NCBI RefSeq assembly: GCF_014898815.1
Contig: NW_026515523.1
Coordinates: forward strand, 293,571-357,570
Reading direction: 5' to 3'
From: Panonychus citri
Lineage: Eukaryota; Arthropoda; Arachnida; Trombidiformes; Tetranychidae
DNA: 64,000 nucleotides
Position numbers and translations under genes: made by a program. The notes beneath the pieces are model-generated. The model worked only from the letters and a program-made list of their open reading frames with translations, did no database searches and was not told the DNA's origin. Below, piece after piece: positions 33,992-44,768 of the stretch; positions within the stretch are counted from its first letter, which is position 1; every line of letters begins with the position of its first letter.

Positions 33992-35654
33992 CTATTGAGG
34001 ATAATCGTAGAAGTGTCGAGCATCTCCGAGAGTAGAATTACGTTTTTCTGTACCAACTGGTATTTTCGAGTAAGCAGTCGGAAGTTGACCATTGAAAGAA
34101 TCTTCGAAAGGTCCAGCGGCAACTAGAGACATTGTCTTATCATGATCGACGAATCGCTGAACTGTTCCAAAAGTGGTTCCAGTGGATCGATTGTAAGCCA
34201 AAGTTCCTGCTTGAGATGCTTGACAAAATTCAAAGTTTGTCTTGGCCACGGCTTCAAGTCGAGCCTTTTTCACAAAGACAAAAGCAATAACAATAACAAT
34301 AATGATCGAGGCAACACTGATGGTGATAGCGGGAAAATAAACCATAGCACCAAAAGATGATGACATTGACCCATGAACTGGACCAGCACCTCCTAAAAGT
34401 GAGGTCGAATCATAAGATGAACCTGAGAATGTTAAATCATTAAGAGATCGACCAGTTTTAGAGGTTATTATTTGACTCGGATCACTGATGCCATGTTCAT
34501 TTGAAGCAGTAATGTAGAGCTTATAAATTGTCGATGGATTAAGTGAGGTCAAAGTGTATTCATTGACCTCTTTACCATCATAGGTTAATGCTAATTCCTT
34601 CCAGTCGGGTTCATCAAATTCTTTGAAATGTAATTGAATCAATTGAACAGAAGCCGTTCCAGGAGCAACATTGTATTTCAAACTAAGACTGTCTGGTGTT
34701 GTCGATAGGACTTTAAATCGAGGTGAGGGCGGAACATTGCCCAAAAGGGTTTCAGCCAAGATTTCCTGATACTCAGGTCCACTTCCAGCTGAATTATAAG
34801 CTTTGACTGTGATCGCATAAGTAGTTCCTTGACCAATGAGGTTAGCAAATATTCATAAGTGTGGTTGTGAGAAGCAGCATCAATCGTTTTCAGAGAGTGC
34901 GGTGTCTTGAAGTCACCCGCTCGTCGATAGCCAACATAATAGCCCAAAATTTTGCCGTTCCATTTATCTCGAGACGGTGGTTTCCATGAGACTCGAATAG
35001 TAGTTGGTCCACGAGCAATAGCTTGCAAATCAACTGGAGCTCCGGTTGGTTCCTCTTCCCCTGTTTCAAATTTAATGGTTCGAGAGGGTTGACCGATTCC
35101 GACCTCATTGAGAGCGATAATTTCCGCTTCATAGAAAGAACCAGGTTCTAAACCATTGATGAGAACATTGTTCATCGATGAGGTAACATTGATTTCTCTG
35201 AGCCTTTCATTGCCTCCCGGGCCAGTGATTTTCCAGTAACGGACAATATACCCTAAAATGGGTGAAGCATTGGACGACGGGGCTGCCCAGTTAAGGCTTA
35301 CACTTCGAGACCAAGCTTGGCGAATCATCAAGTTCTGAGGTGCAGGTGGAGCTTCAATAATAGTAACTCGAATGTTTCTCTCATCTTTACCAAATTCATT
35401 TTCAGCTAAACACAAATACGATCCATCATCAACCAGATCAGCTGATCTAATGGTTAAAGTACTTTTGAGCCCTTCGGTTGTTGGAGTGTCCAAAATTGTG
35501 TGACGTTGATAATCAACCTTGTTCAGTATAACTGAATCTTTAGACCATCGAATAGTAATAGGCTTATCTCCTTCAGCTGAACATTCAAGTTCGAGGGAAG
35601 TGTCTCGTTTAGCTGAAACATATGATTTTTTCTCCTTGAATTTAGCCGGGAAAA
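33992..35654 (-). CDS. sDscam: sDscam gene 1, constant exon (Ig3, 3 FN3, TM, tail)
   Basis: One long exon shared by all cassettes. The acceptor is CTGTTTACAG read on the minus strand at 35655. Order: Ig3 (ECSAEGDKPITIRW ... DDGSYLCLAENEFGKDE), FN3-1 (PPAPQNLMIRQAWSRSVSLNW), FN3-2 (PTGAPVDLQAIARGPTTIRVSW), FN3-3 (VPPSPRFKVLSTTPDSL), membrane helix (ITISVASIIIVIVIAFVFV), and a ~95-residue tail ending FYDYPQ. Three Ig plus three FN3 plus TM (with cassette Ig1-2) is the chelicerate shortened-Dscam architecture for homophilic cell recognition. In FN3-2, between ~34821 and 34850, one base is missing relative to the paralogue at 62.5 kb. The frame therefore changes as written; sequencing error is likely because both sides are well conserved. 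Confidence 0.9.
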
Positions 35655-35744
35655 CTGTAAACAGAATAAGAAGCAAAAATAATCTGAAATTAGAAATCAA
35701 ATGTATCAAAAGGTTGGCTGAAAATTGAGAAATTCAGTTAATTG

Positions 35745-35762
35745 CTTGAGAGAGGCGCTTTT
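35745..35762 (+). promoter_or_regulatory. Opposite-orientation copy of the cassette promoter element
   Basis: CTTGAGAGAGGCGCTTTT on the plus strand matches the cassette consensus CTTGAAATCGGCGCTTTT at 14 of 18 positions, in reverse orientation to all eleven cassette copies. It lies in the last variable-to-constant intron, between cassette V13 (ends 35822) and the constant exon (35654). Confidence 0.5.
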
Positions 35763-35821
35763 AGGTCGACATAATTTATCATCAAAAGAAAAAGAAATTA
35801 ATTAGTTATATTCATGATTAC

Positions 35822-36640
35822 CAACAACATCAATGAAAATTTTCTTTGACAATGGGAACCCAATTGAATTGTTAATTATACATTCGTAGGTTCCTTTGTT
35901 TTTAACAGAAATTGATTCGAAAGAGAGAAAAGTTGAATTATTAGTTAGAGGGTTAGAAATTTGTTGATAATCATTCGGATCTTTAACTAAAGACCAAGTA
36001 ACTGTTGGAATTGGATAACCATTGGCTAAACAATCAACCGTTAATTGTGAACCAGATGAGATTCTAATGTCAGTTGGTTCTTTAATCCAAAAAGGTGGAA
36101 CTAAAAAAGATAAACAAAACAAGAAAAAAGAATCAGATTAATATTTATATCAACTATTCAGATTCGAGGTTCGCTAAATTAAAGTAGAAAACCTTTCATC
36201 AGTAAACTGCTTGTAAACGATTCAGTTCCAAATCTGTTGGATGCCACACAAGTATAATTGCCAATGTGTTTACTTTTCAAATTTTTCATCTCCAATATCG
36301 AGTACATTTCATGATTTCTTACATCAATATCAACATTGTTGTTATTTTCGGCTTGAATTGATTGTCCATCTTTTAACCATTCAAAAGTTATTGGCACATC
36401 TCCGGAAGATACGATACAATTAATGACTAAAATTGGTTGATTTAAATTCACTTCATTGGGAAAGGTGAAAGGTTGAATCCTGGGGCGACCTTTAAACAAT
36501 CAACAATAGACAAACAAAACAAAGCATTAGTCTAAATTGAATCTAAATCATGGATACCAACCTGATGATGTTATTCCAGTTGAACTGTAGAAACAAATTA
36601 TGAACAAAATCGCGGGTAAAGTTGATGGAATCATTGTCAT
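35822..36640 (-). CDS. sDscam gene 1, cassette V13 (closest to constant exon)
   Basis: Three exons: signal peptide 36562-36640 (MTMIPSTLPAILFIICFYSS), Ig1 36193-36489 and Ig2 35822-36100. Unlike V1-V12, Ig2 is one exon without the internal intron. Ig1 (WLKDGQSIQ ... HIGNYTCVASNRFGTE) and Ig2 (PPFWIKEPTDIRISSG) are clearly diverged from the V1-V11 group. No GGCGCTTTT element is found in the region upstream of its ATG (36641-36845). All exons open. It would be used as a separate transcription unit splicing to 35654. Confidence 0.85.
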
Positions 36641-36845
36641 AATTAATTGCTCTCAATCAAAGAAAACAACAATTATCACTAATAACATTTGGGCTGATAT
36701 AAGATCAAAGGTATAACATATAGAACCGCAATTTTCGAACTCGCATAAATTTCATCGATTTTGACTCAAGTTCTAGATTTTCTTGCCTCCGATAACAAAT
36801 TAGATCACTTTAAATAAGACTAACCAGCTCATCGTATTATCTTAC

Positions 36846-37666
36846 CCAGAACAGTTACTTTGATTTGCTTGGTTATCGTTCCTAAATCATTCGAAGCAGT
36901 ACATTCGTAGATCCCTTGGTCACTTTTTTTAACTTTTTCCAAAACAATTGACGATTTCGATGGCAATTGAAATGATTAACTGTAATAACACAAAGGATAA
37001 TTGTAATTCTGAAAAGGTTAATGAAATGTTTCCATGTTATGAATTAGTTGGTTTACTTTGATCAATCTTCTTCCATGAAATGATTGGTATTGGAAACCCT
37101 CCCGCCAAACAAAACAGATTCAATGGTTGATCATGTTGAACATCAATCACTGAATTAGATGTATTCATCCAAATTGGTGGACCTGAAGAAATGAATCAAT
37201 CATGAGTTAGAGGAAAAATGACCACGATTGATTGGTGTCCGACCTTTGATAATCAATGGAGATGTAAATTTATCATCACCAAACAAATTGGAAGCTGAGC
37301 AAGTGTAATTTCCAGAGTGTTTAGCTTCAACTGATTGAATGATCAAGCCGAATGCATTGGTTATTGGCTCTACAATTTGTTTGATTCCATTCTCTAAGCT
37401 ATTAGTCTCATCAATTGGCTGATTGTTTCGTAACCATTGATATCTAATTGGTTGGGTTCCAGTTTCAGCCAAACAATAAACAAGAATTGATCTCCCAATC
37501 ATTGGATTAGTTGGAAAATTAAATGGTGTGATCCTTGGAGCATCTGTACGGAATCAAGAACAATTAAAAGAATTAGCTATCGAGTCTATGAGATAATCAC
37601 ATACATACCTTGACAAAGTATAAATTGTGAACTAATTGCAAATATGAGAAAAAAATTACAGATCAT
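36846..37666 (-). CDS. sDscam gene 1, cassette V12
   Basis: Signal exon 37609-37666 (MICNFFLIFAISSQFILCQ), Ig1 37244-37543 (YCLAETGTQPIRYQWLRNNQ ... HSGNYTCSASNLFGDD), Ig2a 37057-37182 and Ig2b ~36846-36979. Ig1 is diverged from V1-V11 and lacks their PFAPLIKPVIGGKTSF start. Ig2b is shorter than in other cassettes and its right edge is uncertain. The region upstream of the ATG (37667-37939) lacks the GGCGC element. Confidence 0.75.
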
Positions 37667-37939
37667 AGTGAAGAGTAAATTGTCAAATTGAAACCGATAC
37701 AATTTGATACAACAATGGGTAATGTCAAAGACCATTAGTCAAGTAAAAGAGTAAACAAAGATTGAACTTTGCCGCGATCTATGAAAAAAATGACGAGACC
37801 GTTTCTTCAAATGAGATTGAAACAAACTCGATGAAAATTATTCATCAAGTTCTGGTTGTGAATAGCAAGCAAAAGTGGATTACTACGGACCAAATTTCTC
37901 GAAGCAATTATGATCTAATGACCATGCAACTCTAAATAC

Positions 37940-38746
37940 CGTCAATATCAATGTTGAATTCAGTCCAAAGATTTGGTTGGACACCGTTGGTGATTGAACA
38001 TCCATATCTACCCGAATGCTTGGAATGAGCTTTTGAAATACTAAGTATTTCACCGTCGACTCTGATGACAGAATCATCAGAACTTTCAACATTTATCCAA
38101 GATCCTATTGAAATAATGGTGATTAGAATTTGTTTACAGAATAATTAAACAGTCAATTTGAATACCTTTGAAAATTTTCCATGAAATTTTAGGTTTAGGA
38201 AAACCTGAAGCGGAACATTTAACCGAAGCACTTTCACCATATTTTATCGAGCGATTAACAGGTTTTTCATTCCAAAATGGAGGTCCTATTATCGTATAAA
38301 TTGAACTGAATTATTAAACAATCGGAAAAGTTTAGATAAGTATTTACCTTCAACTTTAAGTTCGATTGAATAAACATCTGATCCAAATCTATTGGATATT
38401 TTACAAGAATAGTTTCCCGAATGAATTGATGAAATTGAATCAATCATAAGAACAGAAACATCTTCACTGGTTCGAATTCTTGTTGATGATAATTCCTTAA
38501 TTTCTACACCATTTTTGAACCAAAGAATATTAAAAGGCAGCGATCCTGAAAGAGCTTGACAAGCGAATGATGTCTTGCCTCCGATCAAAGGTTTGATTAA
38601 TGGCGAAAATGGATTAATCTTTGGACCTGAGGAAATAATCAAAAAAATACTAATTAGAGCGAGAACTTCAAATTGTTATGATGGAACTCACTTTCTTGAC
38701 CAGTACACGATAATAGTAAACAGCTAAATATAACAAAAGTGATCAT
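37940..38746 (-). CDS. sDscam gene 1, cassette V11
   Basis: Signal exon ending at ATG 38746 (MITFVIFSCLLLSCTGQE), Ig1 38348-38626 (PFSPLIKPLIGGKTSFACQ), Ig2a 38166-38284 and Ig2b 37940-38104. Belongs to the uniform V1-V11 group. The promoter element is at 38851-38869. It is the last cassette before the constant exon to carry one. Confidence 0.85.
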
Positions 38747-38850
38747 TGTCCTGACCTTAAGTTAGATTATCTAAACACAAGACAAGAGACCAAGACCTTT
38801 GACTCTTTGTAAACAGAAAATAAACTTGATTTTGTCAAAATAATCTTGAT

Positions 38851-38869
38851 AAAAGCGCCATTTTTCAAG
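38851..38869 (-). promoter_or_regulatory. Cassette promoter element, V11
   Basis: CTTGAAAAATGGCGCTTTT on the minus strand, ~105 bp upstream of the V11 ATG. Confidence 0.75.
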
Positions 38870-38893
38870 TATCTAAAGAATAACAAAGTTTAC

Positions 38894-39739
38894 CATCAAT
38901 TGAGATTGAAAATTCGTGTCTTAAATCAGGTTCAATTCCGTTGCTTATGTAACAAGCATATTGACCTGAGTGGTTCGAATAACCTTTTCTGATTATTAAT
39001 TCATCAGAATTTGATTCCAACGTTGATTCATGTTTATCAATTGGAGTCCAAAGGGATTCTAAACATGGAAGAGAAAAAAGAAAACAAATGAATGAGAAAT
39101 GTTTGAATGAAGAAAATGAAACAATAATAATAACCTTTGTATCTTTGCCAAATAACTTTAGGTCTTGGAAAACCAAGAGCTGAACATTTGACCGAAACAC
39201 TATCACCCATGTGAATTTTTATATTTTCGGGTTTTTCTTTCCAAAAGGGTGGCCCTTGACACAATAGAATAGCACAAAAAAAGTTAAACATTTCGTATGA
39301 TAAATGTAACATTAACCTTCTTGTCTCTTTGTACCTTCAATGTTCAACTCGATTGAAAACTCATCCCAACCAAATCTATTGGAGATTCTACAAGTATAAT
39401 TTCCTGAATGATTTGAAGAAATTGAATCAATGATCAAATTGGAAAGATCTTCATTTTCTCGAATCCTGATTGATGAGATTTCTCTGATTTCTTTTCCATC
39501 TTTGAACCAGATAAAAGACAAAGGCAATGATCCTGAAAGAGCTTGACAAGCGAATGATGTTTTTCCTCCAACCACTGGTTTAATCAATGGAGCAAATGGA
39601 TTCACTTTTGGACCTAAACACGAAATAAATTTGGATAAATTGACAACGTTATTCAATAGTAAACAAGTAGGACTAATCACTTACTTTCTTGTCCATTTGA
39701 AACGCTAATAATAGACAAAGACAAAAGTACCAACAACAT
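38894..39739 (-). CDS. sDscam gene 1, cassette V10
   Basis: Signal exon to ATG 39739 (MLLVLLSLSIISVSNGQE), Ig1 39335-39613 (PFAPLIKPVVGGKTSFACQ, NYTCRISNRFGWDEF), Ig2a 39135-39254 (PPFWKEKPENIKIHMGDS) and Ig2b 38894-39058. All exons open. Cysteines and tryptophans of both Ig folds present. Close to V11 in Ig1. Confidence 0.87.
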
Positions 39740-39814
39740 TGTTTTGCTTAAACAATTTCAGTCAACAAACACCAATCAACATAAATAAAGATTAATCTAT
39801 GTGTTATATTATTG

Positions 39815-39833
39815 GAAAGCGCCACTTTTCAAG
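39815..39833 (-). promoter_or_regulatory. Cassette promoter element, V10
   Basis: CTTGAAAAGTGGCGCTTTC on the minus strand, ~76 bp upstream of the V10 ATG, the shortest spacing of the set. Confidence 0.75.
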
Positions 39834-39869
39834 TTTAAAAGGAAACTTAATTGGATATTATAACATTAC

Positions 39870-40676
39870 CATCAATCGCAATATTGAATTCGCTCCAAAG
39901 ATTTGGTTCGATTGAATTTGATACTAAGCAACCATATTTTCCTGAGTGTTTTGGACTCGCATTTACTATGCTAAGCTGATTGTCGTCAATTCGTTTAAAT
40001 AAATCCGATGAATCAAGAGATGTCCAAGATGAACCTGAAAAGAAAAAGTAATTTTAAAGATGAGAACATTGATCCGAATGTCTAACCAAACAAACCTTTT
40101 GAAATTTTCCATTCAATTGTCGACTTTGGATAACTACTTGCAGAACATTTGATAACAGAAGATTTACCAAGTCGAATTCTAAGGTTCTCTGGTTTCTCAT
40201 TCCAAGATGGTGGACCTGAGATTAAATAAATTCGATAATCAGTAAATAATAAGGATAGACTCTTGAAATTTACCTTCCACCTTCAATTCCAGTGAACTAA
40301 TGTCTGAGCCGAACTGATTTGATATTTTACATGTGTAGTTCCCTGAGTGACTTGGTGAAACTGATTCAATGATTAGATTAGAAAAATCTTCAATTGTCCG
40401 AATTCTAATTGTTGAACTGTCACTTATTTCCTTGTTATCTTTGTACCATAAGATGTTCAATGGTAAAGATCCAGCGGATGCTTGACAAGTGAATGAAGAT
40501 TTACTTCCTATCACAGGTTTGGACTGAGCTGTGAATAGATTTACTCTTGGATCTGTAATAGACAATTTAAAGACATTAGTGACCAATTATATGGATGATG
40601 GTGGTTGGTACTTACTTTCCTGAGCGTAAATCCATTGGATAAAAGTGAATAGAATCAAATAACTTTTGGAAAACAT
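39870..40676 (-). CDS. sDscam gene 1, cassette V9
   Basis: Signal exon to ATG 40676 (MFSKSYLILFTFIQWIYAQE), Ig1 40274-40552 (AQSKPVIGSKSSFTCQASAG), Ig2a 40096-40214 and Ig2b 39870-40034. All exons open. Ig1 starts with RVNLFTAQ rather than NPFAP, a mild divergence within the group. Confidence 0.87.
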
Positions 40677-40772
40677 CGTCACAATGATCAGACAAATGAT
40701 TCGAAATTTGATCACAAAAACACAAAAGAGTCTAAAAGGTAAACAGTTGATTATAAACTAGAAAATAACAAG

Positions 40773-40791
40773 AAAAGCGCCAACTTTCAAG
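40773..40791 (-). promoter_or_regulatory. Cassette promoter element, V9
   Basis: CTTGAAAGTTGGCGCTTTT on the minus strand, ~97 bp upstream of the V9 ATG. Confidence 0.75.
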
Positions 40792-40822
40792 AGAAAATGT
40801 TTCTTTTAAATAAAAGATTTAC

Positions 40823-41629
40823 CATCAATCGAAATACTAAATTCACTCCAAACATTTGGTTCTATGTTATTGGTAATCAAACATCCATAGGAACCCGAGT
40901 GTTGTTTCCCTGCCTTGGTGATGATTAGCTCATTGTCAACAATTTCCACATCATATGAGTTTAATTTATCAATTGTGATCCACTGTGAGTCTAATGAAGA
41001 AAGAAATCAACTTATTAATCAGAATGTTCCAACCACAGAATCTTAGAAAACAAACCTTGTTTCATTTTCCATATTGTCTTTGGTCTTGGATAACTAATAC
41101 CAGAACATTTGATTGTTGCTCTTTCTCCAAGTGATAATTTTAAATTTTCTGGTTTAATTAACCATTGAGGTGGTCCTAGAAAGATGAAAATATCAGTTAA
41201 TATCAATCAATCGAATGTAAAATCGGTTGGAAATTACCTTCAACAAGTAACTCGGTGGTATAAAAATCCTCTCCATGTCTATTTGATATCTTACAAGTGT
41301 AATTTCCTGAATGACTTGAAGTAATTTGATCAATCGCTAAAGTCGATGGTTCTTCATTTGATCTGATTCTTATATAAGGTGAATCATGAAGCTCTTTTCC
41401 ATCTTTGAACCATTTGATTTGAATCGGAGGTGATCCAGATAGACTTTGACAAGCAAATGATGTCCTTCCTCCAATCACTGGTTTGATCAATGGAGCAAAT
41501 GGATTCACTTTTGGACCTAAATCATAACATAAACATTAATTAGTATCAAATATTTCACATCAAAAACTTACTTTCCTGAGCATTGGTCACACAAAACCCG
41601 ATTATCAAAACGATGGTTAAAGTTATCAT
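40823..41629 (-). CDS. sDscam gene 1, cassette V8
   Basis: Signal exon to ATG 41629 (MITLTIVLIIGFCVTNAQE), Ig1 41238-41516 (PFAPLIKPVIGGRTSFACQ, NYTCKISNRHGEDFY), Ig2a 41056-41175 (PPQWLIKPENLKLSLGER) and Ig2b 40823-40990. All exons open, four-exon plan. Confidence 0.87.
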
Positions 41630-41745
41630 ATCTGAAGTTCTGTATTGTTGATAGATTGTTACAAATGTAAACAATTTAAAGCAAATGTTGTGATTTTGAC
41701 AATAAATTGGTAAGATGAATAGTTTTTGAATAACTAATAAGACAA

Positions 41746-41764
41746 GAAAGCGCCAATTTTCAAG
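41746..41764 (-). promoter_or_regulatory. Cassette promoter element, V8
   Basis: CTTGAAAATTGGCGCTTTC on the minus strand, ~117 bp upstream of the V8 ATG. Confidence 0.75.
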
Positions 41765-41800
41765 CAAATAAACTTGATTGTATTCTAGAAATAATAATAC

Positions 41801-42621
41801 CCTCGATTTTGATCTCGAACTCAGACCAAAGATTAGGTTCGACTCCATTGGTAACTGAACAACCATATCTACCGTTATTCTGATGAGAAGAGTTTTTCAC
41901 AATCAATTGATCAGCAATTCTTTCAATGTTTCTTTCGGCAATTAAATCGATGTCAATCCAATTGGAATCTAAAACGATAATCAAAATATTGTCATTAGGT
42001 AAAGAAATCAAACAAGTTTCATATTTGTACCTTTCAATTTTTTCCAATTTATTCTTGGTTTAGGATAACCTGCAGTTGAACATTTAATTTCAATTGTTTC
42101 CCCAATATGAATCTTCACATCATGAGGTTTCTCAATCCAACTTGGTGGTCCTAATTAAAAACAATTTAATAGTTGATAATAAGATGAATATATGAAGATA
42201 AAGACACTTGAACCTTACCTTCAACAAGTAACTCTGAAGAGTATGAATCAGAACCATATCTATTTGAGATTCGACATGAATAGTTTCCCGAATGACTTGA
42301 TTTAATTGAATCGATAATTAACATTGATGAATCTTCAATGTTTCGAATTCGTATTTCCGATGAATCAGAAATCTCTTGTCCATCTTTAACCCATGTAATT
42401 GAAAGAGGTGCAGATCCAAAGAGACTTTGACAAGTGAATGATGTTTTTCCTCCGATCACTGGTTTGATAAATGGACTGAATGGATTCACTTTTGGAACTA
42501 AAAAGAAACAAAAACTCAGTCAAACAATTTAAAATCATGACAATTTCATAGATTACTCACTTTCTTGACCAATAATACGATCACTAATGATGAACAAAAT
42601 TACCAACTGAACGATCTTCAT
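41801..42621 (-). CDS. sDscam gene 1, cassette V7
   Basis: Signal exon to ATG 42621 (MKIVQLVILFIISDRIIGQE), Ig1 42219-42497 (PFSPFIKPVIGGKTSFTCQ), Ig2a 42031-42150 and Ig2b 41801-41968 (NGRYGCSVTNGVEPNLWSEF). All exons open. Confidence 0.87.
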
Positions 42622-42720
42622 GGTCAATCAGCTAAATTCTCAATGATAAACATATGAAATATCAAAACATTTCTTTTCTCAGATGAAAGAAATGTTTTAT
42701 TTTACAAGATCCACAAAATA

Positions 42721-42738
42721 GAAAGCGCCGATTTCAAG
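42721..42738 (-). promoter_or_regulatory. Cassette promoter element, V7
   Basis: CTTGAAATCGGCGCTTTC on the minus strand, ~100 bp upstream of the V7 ATG. Confidence 0.75.
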
Positions 42739-42772
42739 CAAACTGACAATATACAAGAAAGATGAACAATAC

Positions 42773-43613
42773 CCTCGATTTTGATGTCAAATTCTGATCA
42801 AAGATCGGGTCTGATTCCGTTCGCTACTGAACATCCATATCTACCACCAGTATCACGAGAAGCATTTGATAGAATCAATTTTTCACTTGATTGTTGGACA
42901 TTTTCATTTGTAGTTCCATTGGAAGATAAATTAATCCATGAACCTTAAAAATTGATTCGAGGATAAAAGAGACATGAAAGGATATTGACAATTGAGATTT
43001 TGATATAAGAACCTTGAAATTTTTTCCATTGGATAATCGGTTTAGGATAACCTGATGCTGAGCATTGGATAGTTAATGAATCTCCCAAAGTTGATTTAAC
43101 ATCGACAGGCTTTGAAATCCAATTAGGTGATCCTGTTGATTGAAAGTTAAGTTTATCAGCAAAAGCAATGAAATTTCAGTCTAATGGGTTACCTTGTACA
43201 AGAATCTCAGATGTGTAAGAGTCTTGGCCAAACCTATTTGACATTTTACAAGTGTAATTGCCGGAATGACTTGATTGAATTGAATCGATAATCAAAATAG
43301 ATGGATCTCCATTTGATTGAATTCTAATTGATAATGAATCGAGAATTTCATTTCCATCTTTGTACCAAGTTACATGAAGAGGAGGTGATCCTGAGATACT
43401 TTGACAAGTGAATGAAGTCTTACCTCCAATCACGGGTTTTACCAATGATGAAAATGGAGCAACCTTTGGAGCTTAAAAATTGGTAATAAAGAGCAATTAG
43501 TAAATTTCTTGAATCAGAATTTTTCATTCATACTTACTTTCTTGCTGATAGCTAAGTTTTATAACGAGAACAAAAAATGTCAAACTAGCAGAGAGTAAAT
43601 GATTCATCTTCAT
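42773..43613 (-). CDS. sDscam gene 1, cassette V6, with an in-frame UGA in Ig2
   Basis: Signal exon to ATG 43613 (MKMNHLLSASLTFFVLVIKL), Ig1 43193-43471 (KPVIGGKTSFTCQSISG, NYTCKMSNRFGQDSY), Ig2a 43013-43132 and Ig2b 42773-42943. In Ig2b the NLWSEFE motif of all sisters reads DL-stop-SEFD: TGA at 42798-42800 replaces TGG. Everything else is open. It is either a decaying cassette or a base error; A-to-I editing of UGA to UGG would restore Trp. Confidence 0.82.
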
Positions 43614-43716
43614 AATTGATATTCGAGATGGAAATACAGAAAATTTTGGATAATGTTATTATAATAGAACATTAGATTTTGTCTTGTAAAAGTTGTTTTT
43701 ATGTCTAAATAGATGA

Positions 43717-43734
43717 AAAAGCGCCGAGTTCAAG
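43717..43734 (-). promoter_or_regulatory. Cassette promoter element, V6
   Basis: CTTGAACTCGGCGCTTTT on the minus strand, ~105 bp upstream of the V6 ATG, identical to the V5 element. Confidence 0.75.
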
Positions 43735-43769
43735 CAATATAAGTAAAGAAAAATCTTCGGAAACTTTAC

Positions 43770-44630
43770 CTTCAATTGAAATTTCGAACTCAGACCAAAG
43801 ATTAGGTTCGATTCCATTTATGGCAGAACAACCAAATCTTCCATTATCAGACCGAGAAACGTTGGTTATTATCAGTTTATCATTTTCCAATTCAATATTC
43901 TTAATTCTTGTGCCTTCCGATACAAAATTTATCCATGATGAACCTTTTAAAAAACAGGACAAAAGTAAATATAGAAAATGAAATAGAAAAGGATTTTTCC
44001 AAATTTCAGTTACCTGAGAGTCTCCGCCATTGAATTCTGGGTTTTGGGTGACCCGATACTTTACAATTTACGATAATTGTTTCACCGTGATGAGATTTTA
44101 TATCCTTTGGTTGCTCAATCCAATTTGGTGGTCCTAATTAAATAGAAACAATAATTAATCAGAGATGTGACCATTGGATCAAGTATCAAGTTAACATGAA
44201 CTAACCTTCAACAAGAAGCTCAGTTGTAAAAGTATCATAACCAAATCTGTTTGATATTTTACAAGAATAATTTCCTGAATGACTCGATTGAATTGAGTCA
44301 ATAATTAACATGATGAATCTTCATTAGTTCGTATTCTAATTGTAGATGAGTCAGTTAACTCATTTCCATCCTTGAACCAAGATACATGAAGAGGTGGTGA
44401 TCCTGAAAGACTTTGACAAGTAAATGATGTTTTTCCTCCGATCACTGGTTTGATTGCCGCAGAAAATGGGTTCACTTTAGGAGCTAAATGAGAATGAAAA
44501 GATAATCATTAGCAGAGTGAAAATAATTGATCACCGAATCTAATTAAAAATACTCACCTTCTTGTCCATAACTTGAATGACTGAGAAAGATAATTATAAC
44601 TAAAGATAACTGGACAATCATTGTGTCCAT
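43770..44630 (-). CDS. sDscam gene 1, cassette V5
   Basis: Signal exon to ATG 44630 or the in-frame ATG 44621 (MIVQLSLVIIIFLSHSSYGQ), Ig1 44206-44483, Ig2a 44014-44133 and Ig2b 43770-43943. In Ig1 near 44310 (AACATGATGAATC) one base is missing relative to sisters, breaking the frame as written. Ig1 and Ig2a are nearly identical to those of V3, while Ig2b and signal exon are not. Confidence 0.78.
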
Positions 44631-44719
44631 TGTAAAGGTTGGTCTTAAAATGATTATATGGGAAATTTTCAAGAGACAATCTCGATAATAAGAAAGGTTT
44701 TTTGCTCTAAATTGAGTTG

Positions 44720-44737
44720 AAAAGCGCCGAGTTCAAG
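44720..44737 (-). promoter_or_regulatory. Cassette promoter element, V5
   Basis: CTTGAACTCGGCGCTTTT on the minus strand, ~90-100 bp upstream of the V5 ATG. Confidence 0.75.
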
Positions 44738-44768
44738 CAATATTATGTTAACATTCAGTAAATTTTAC

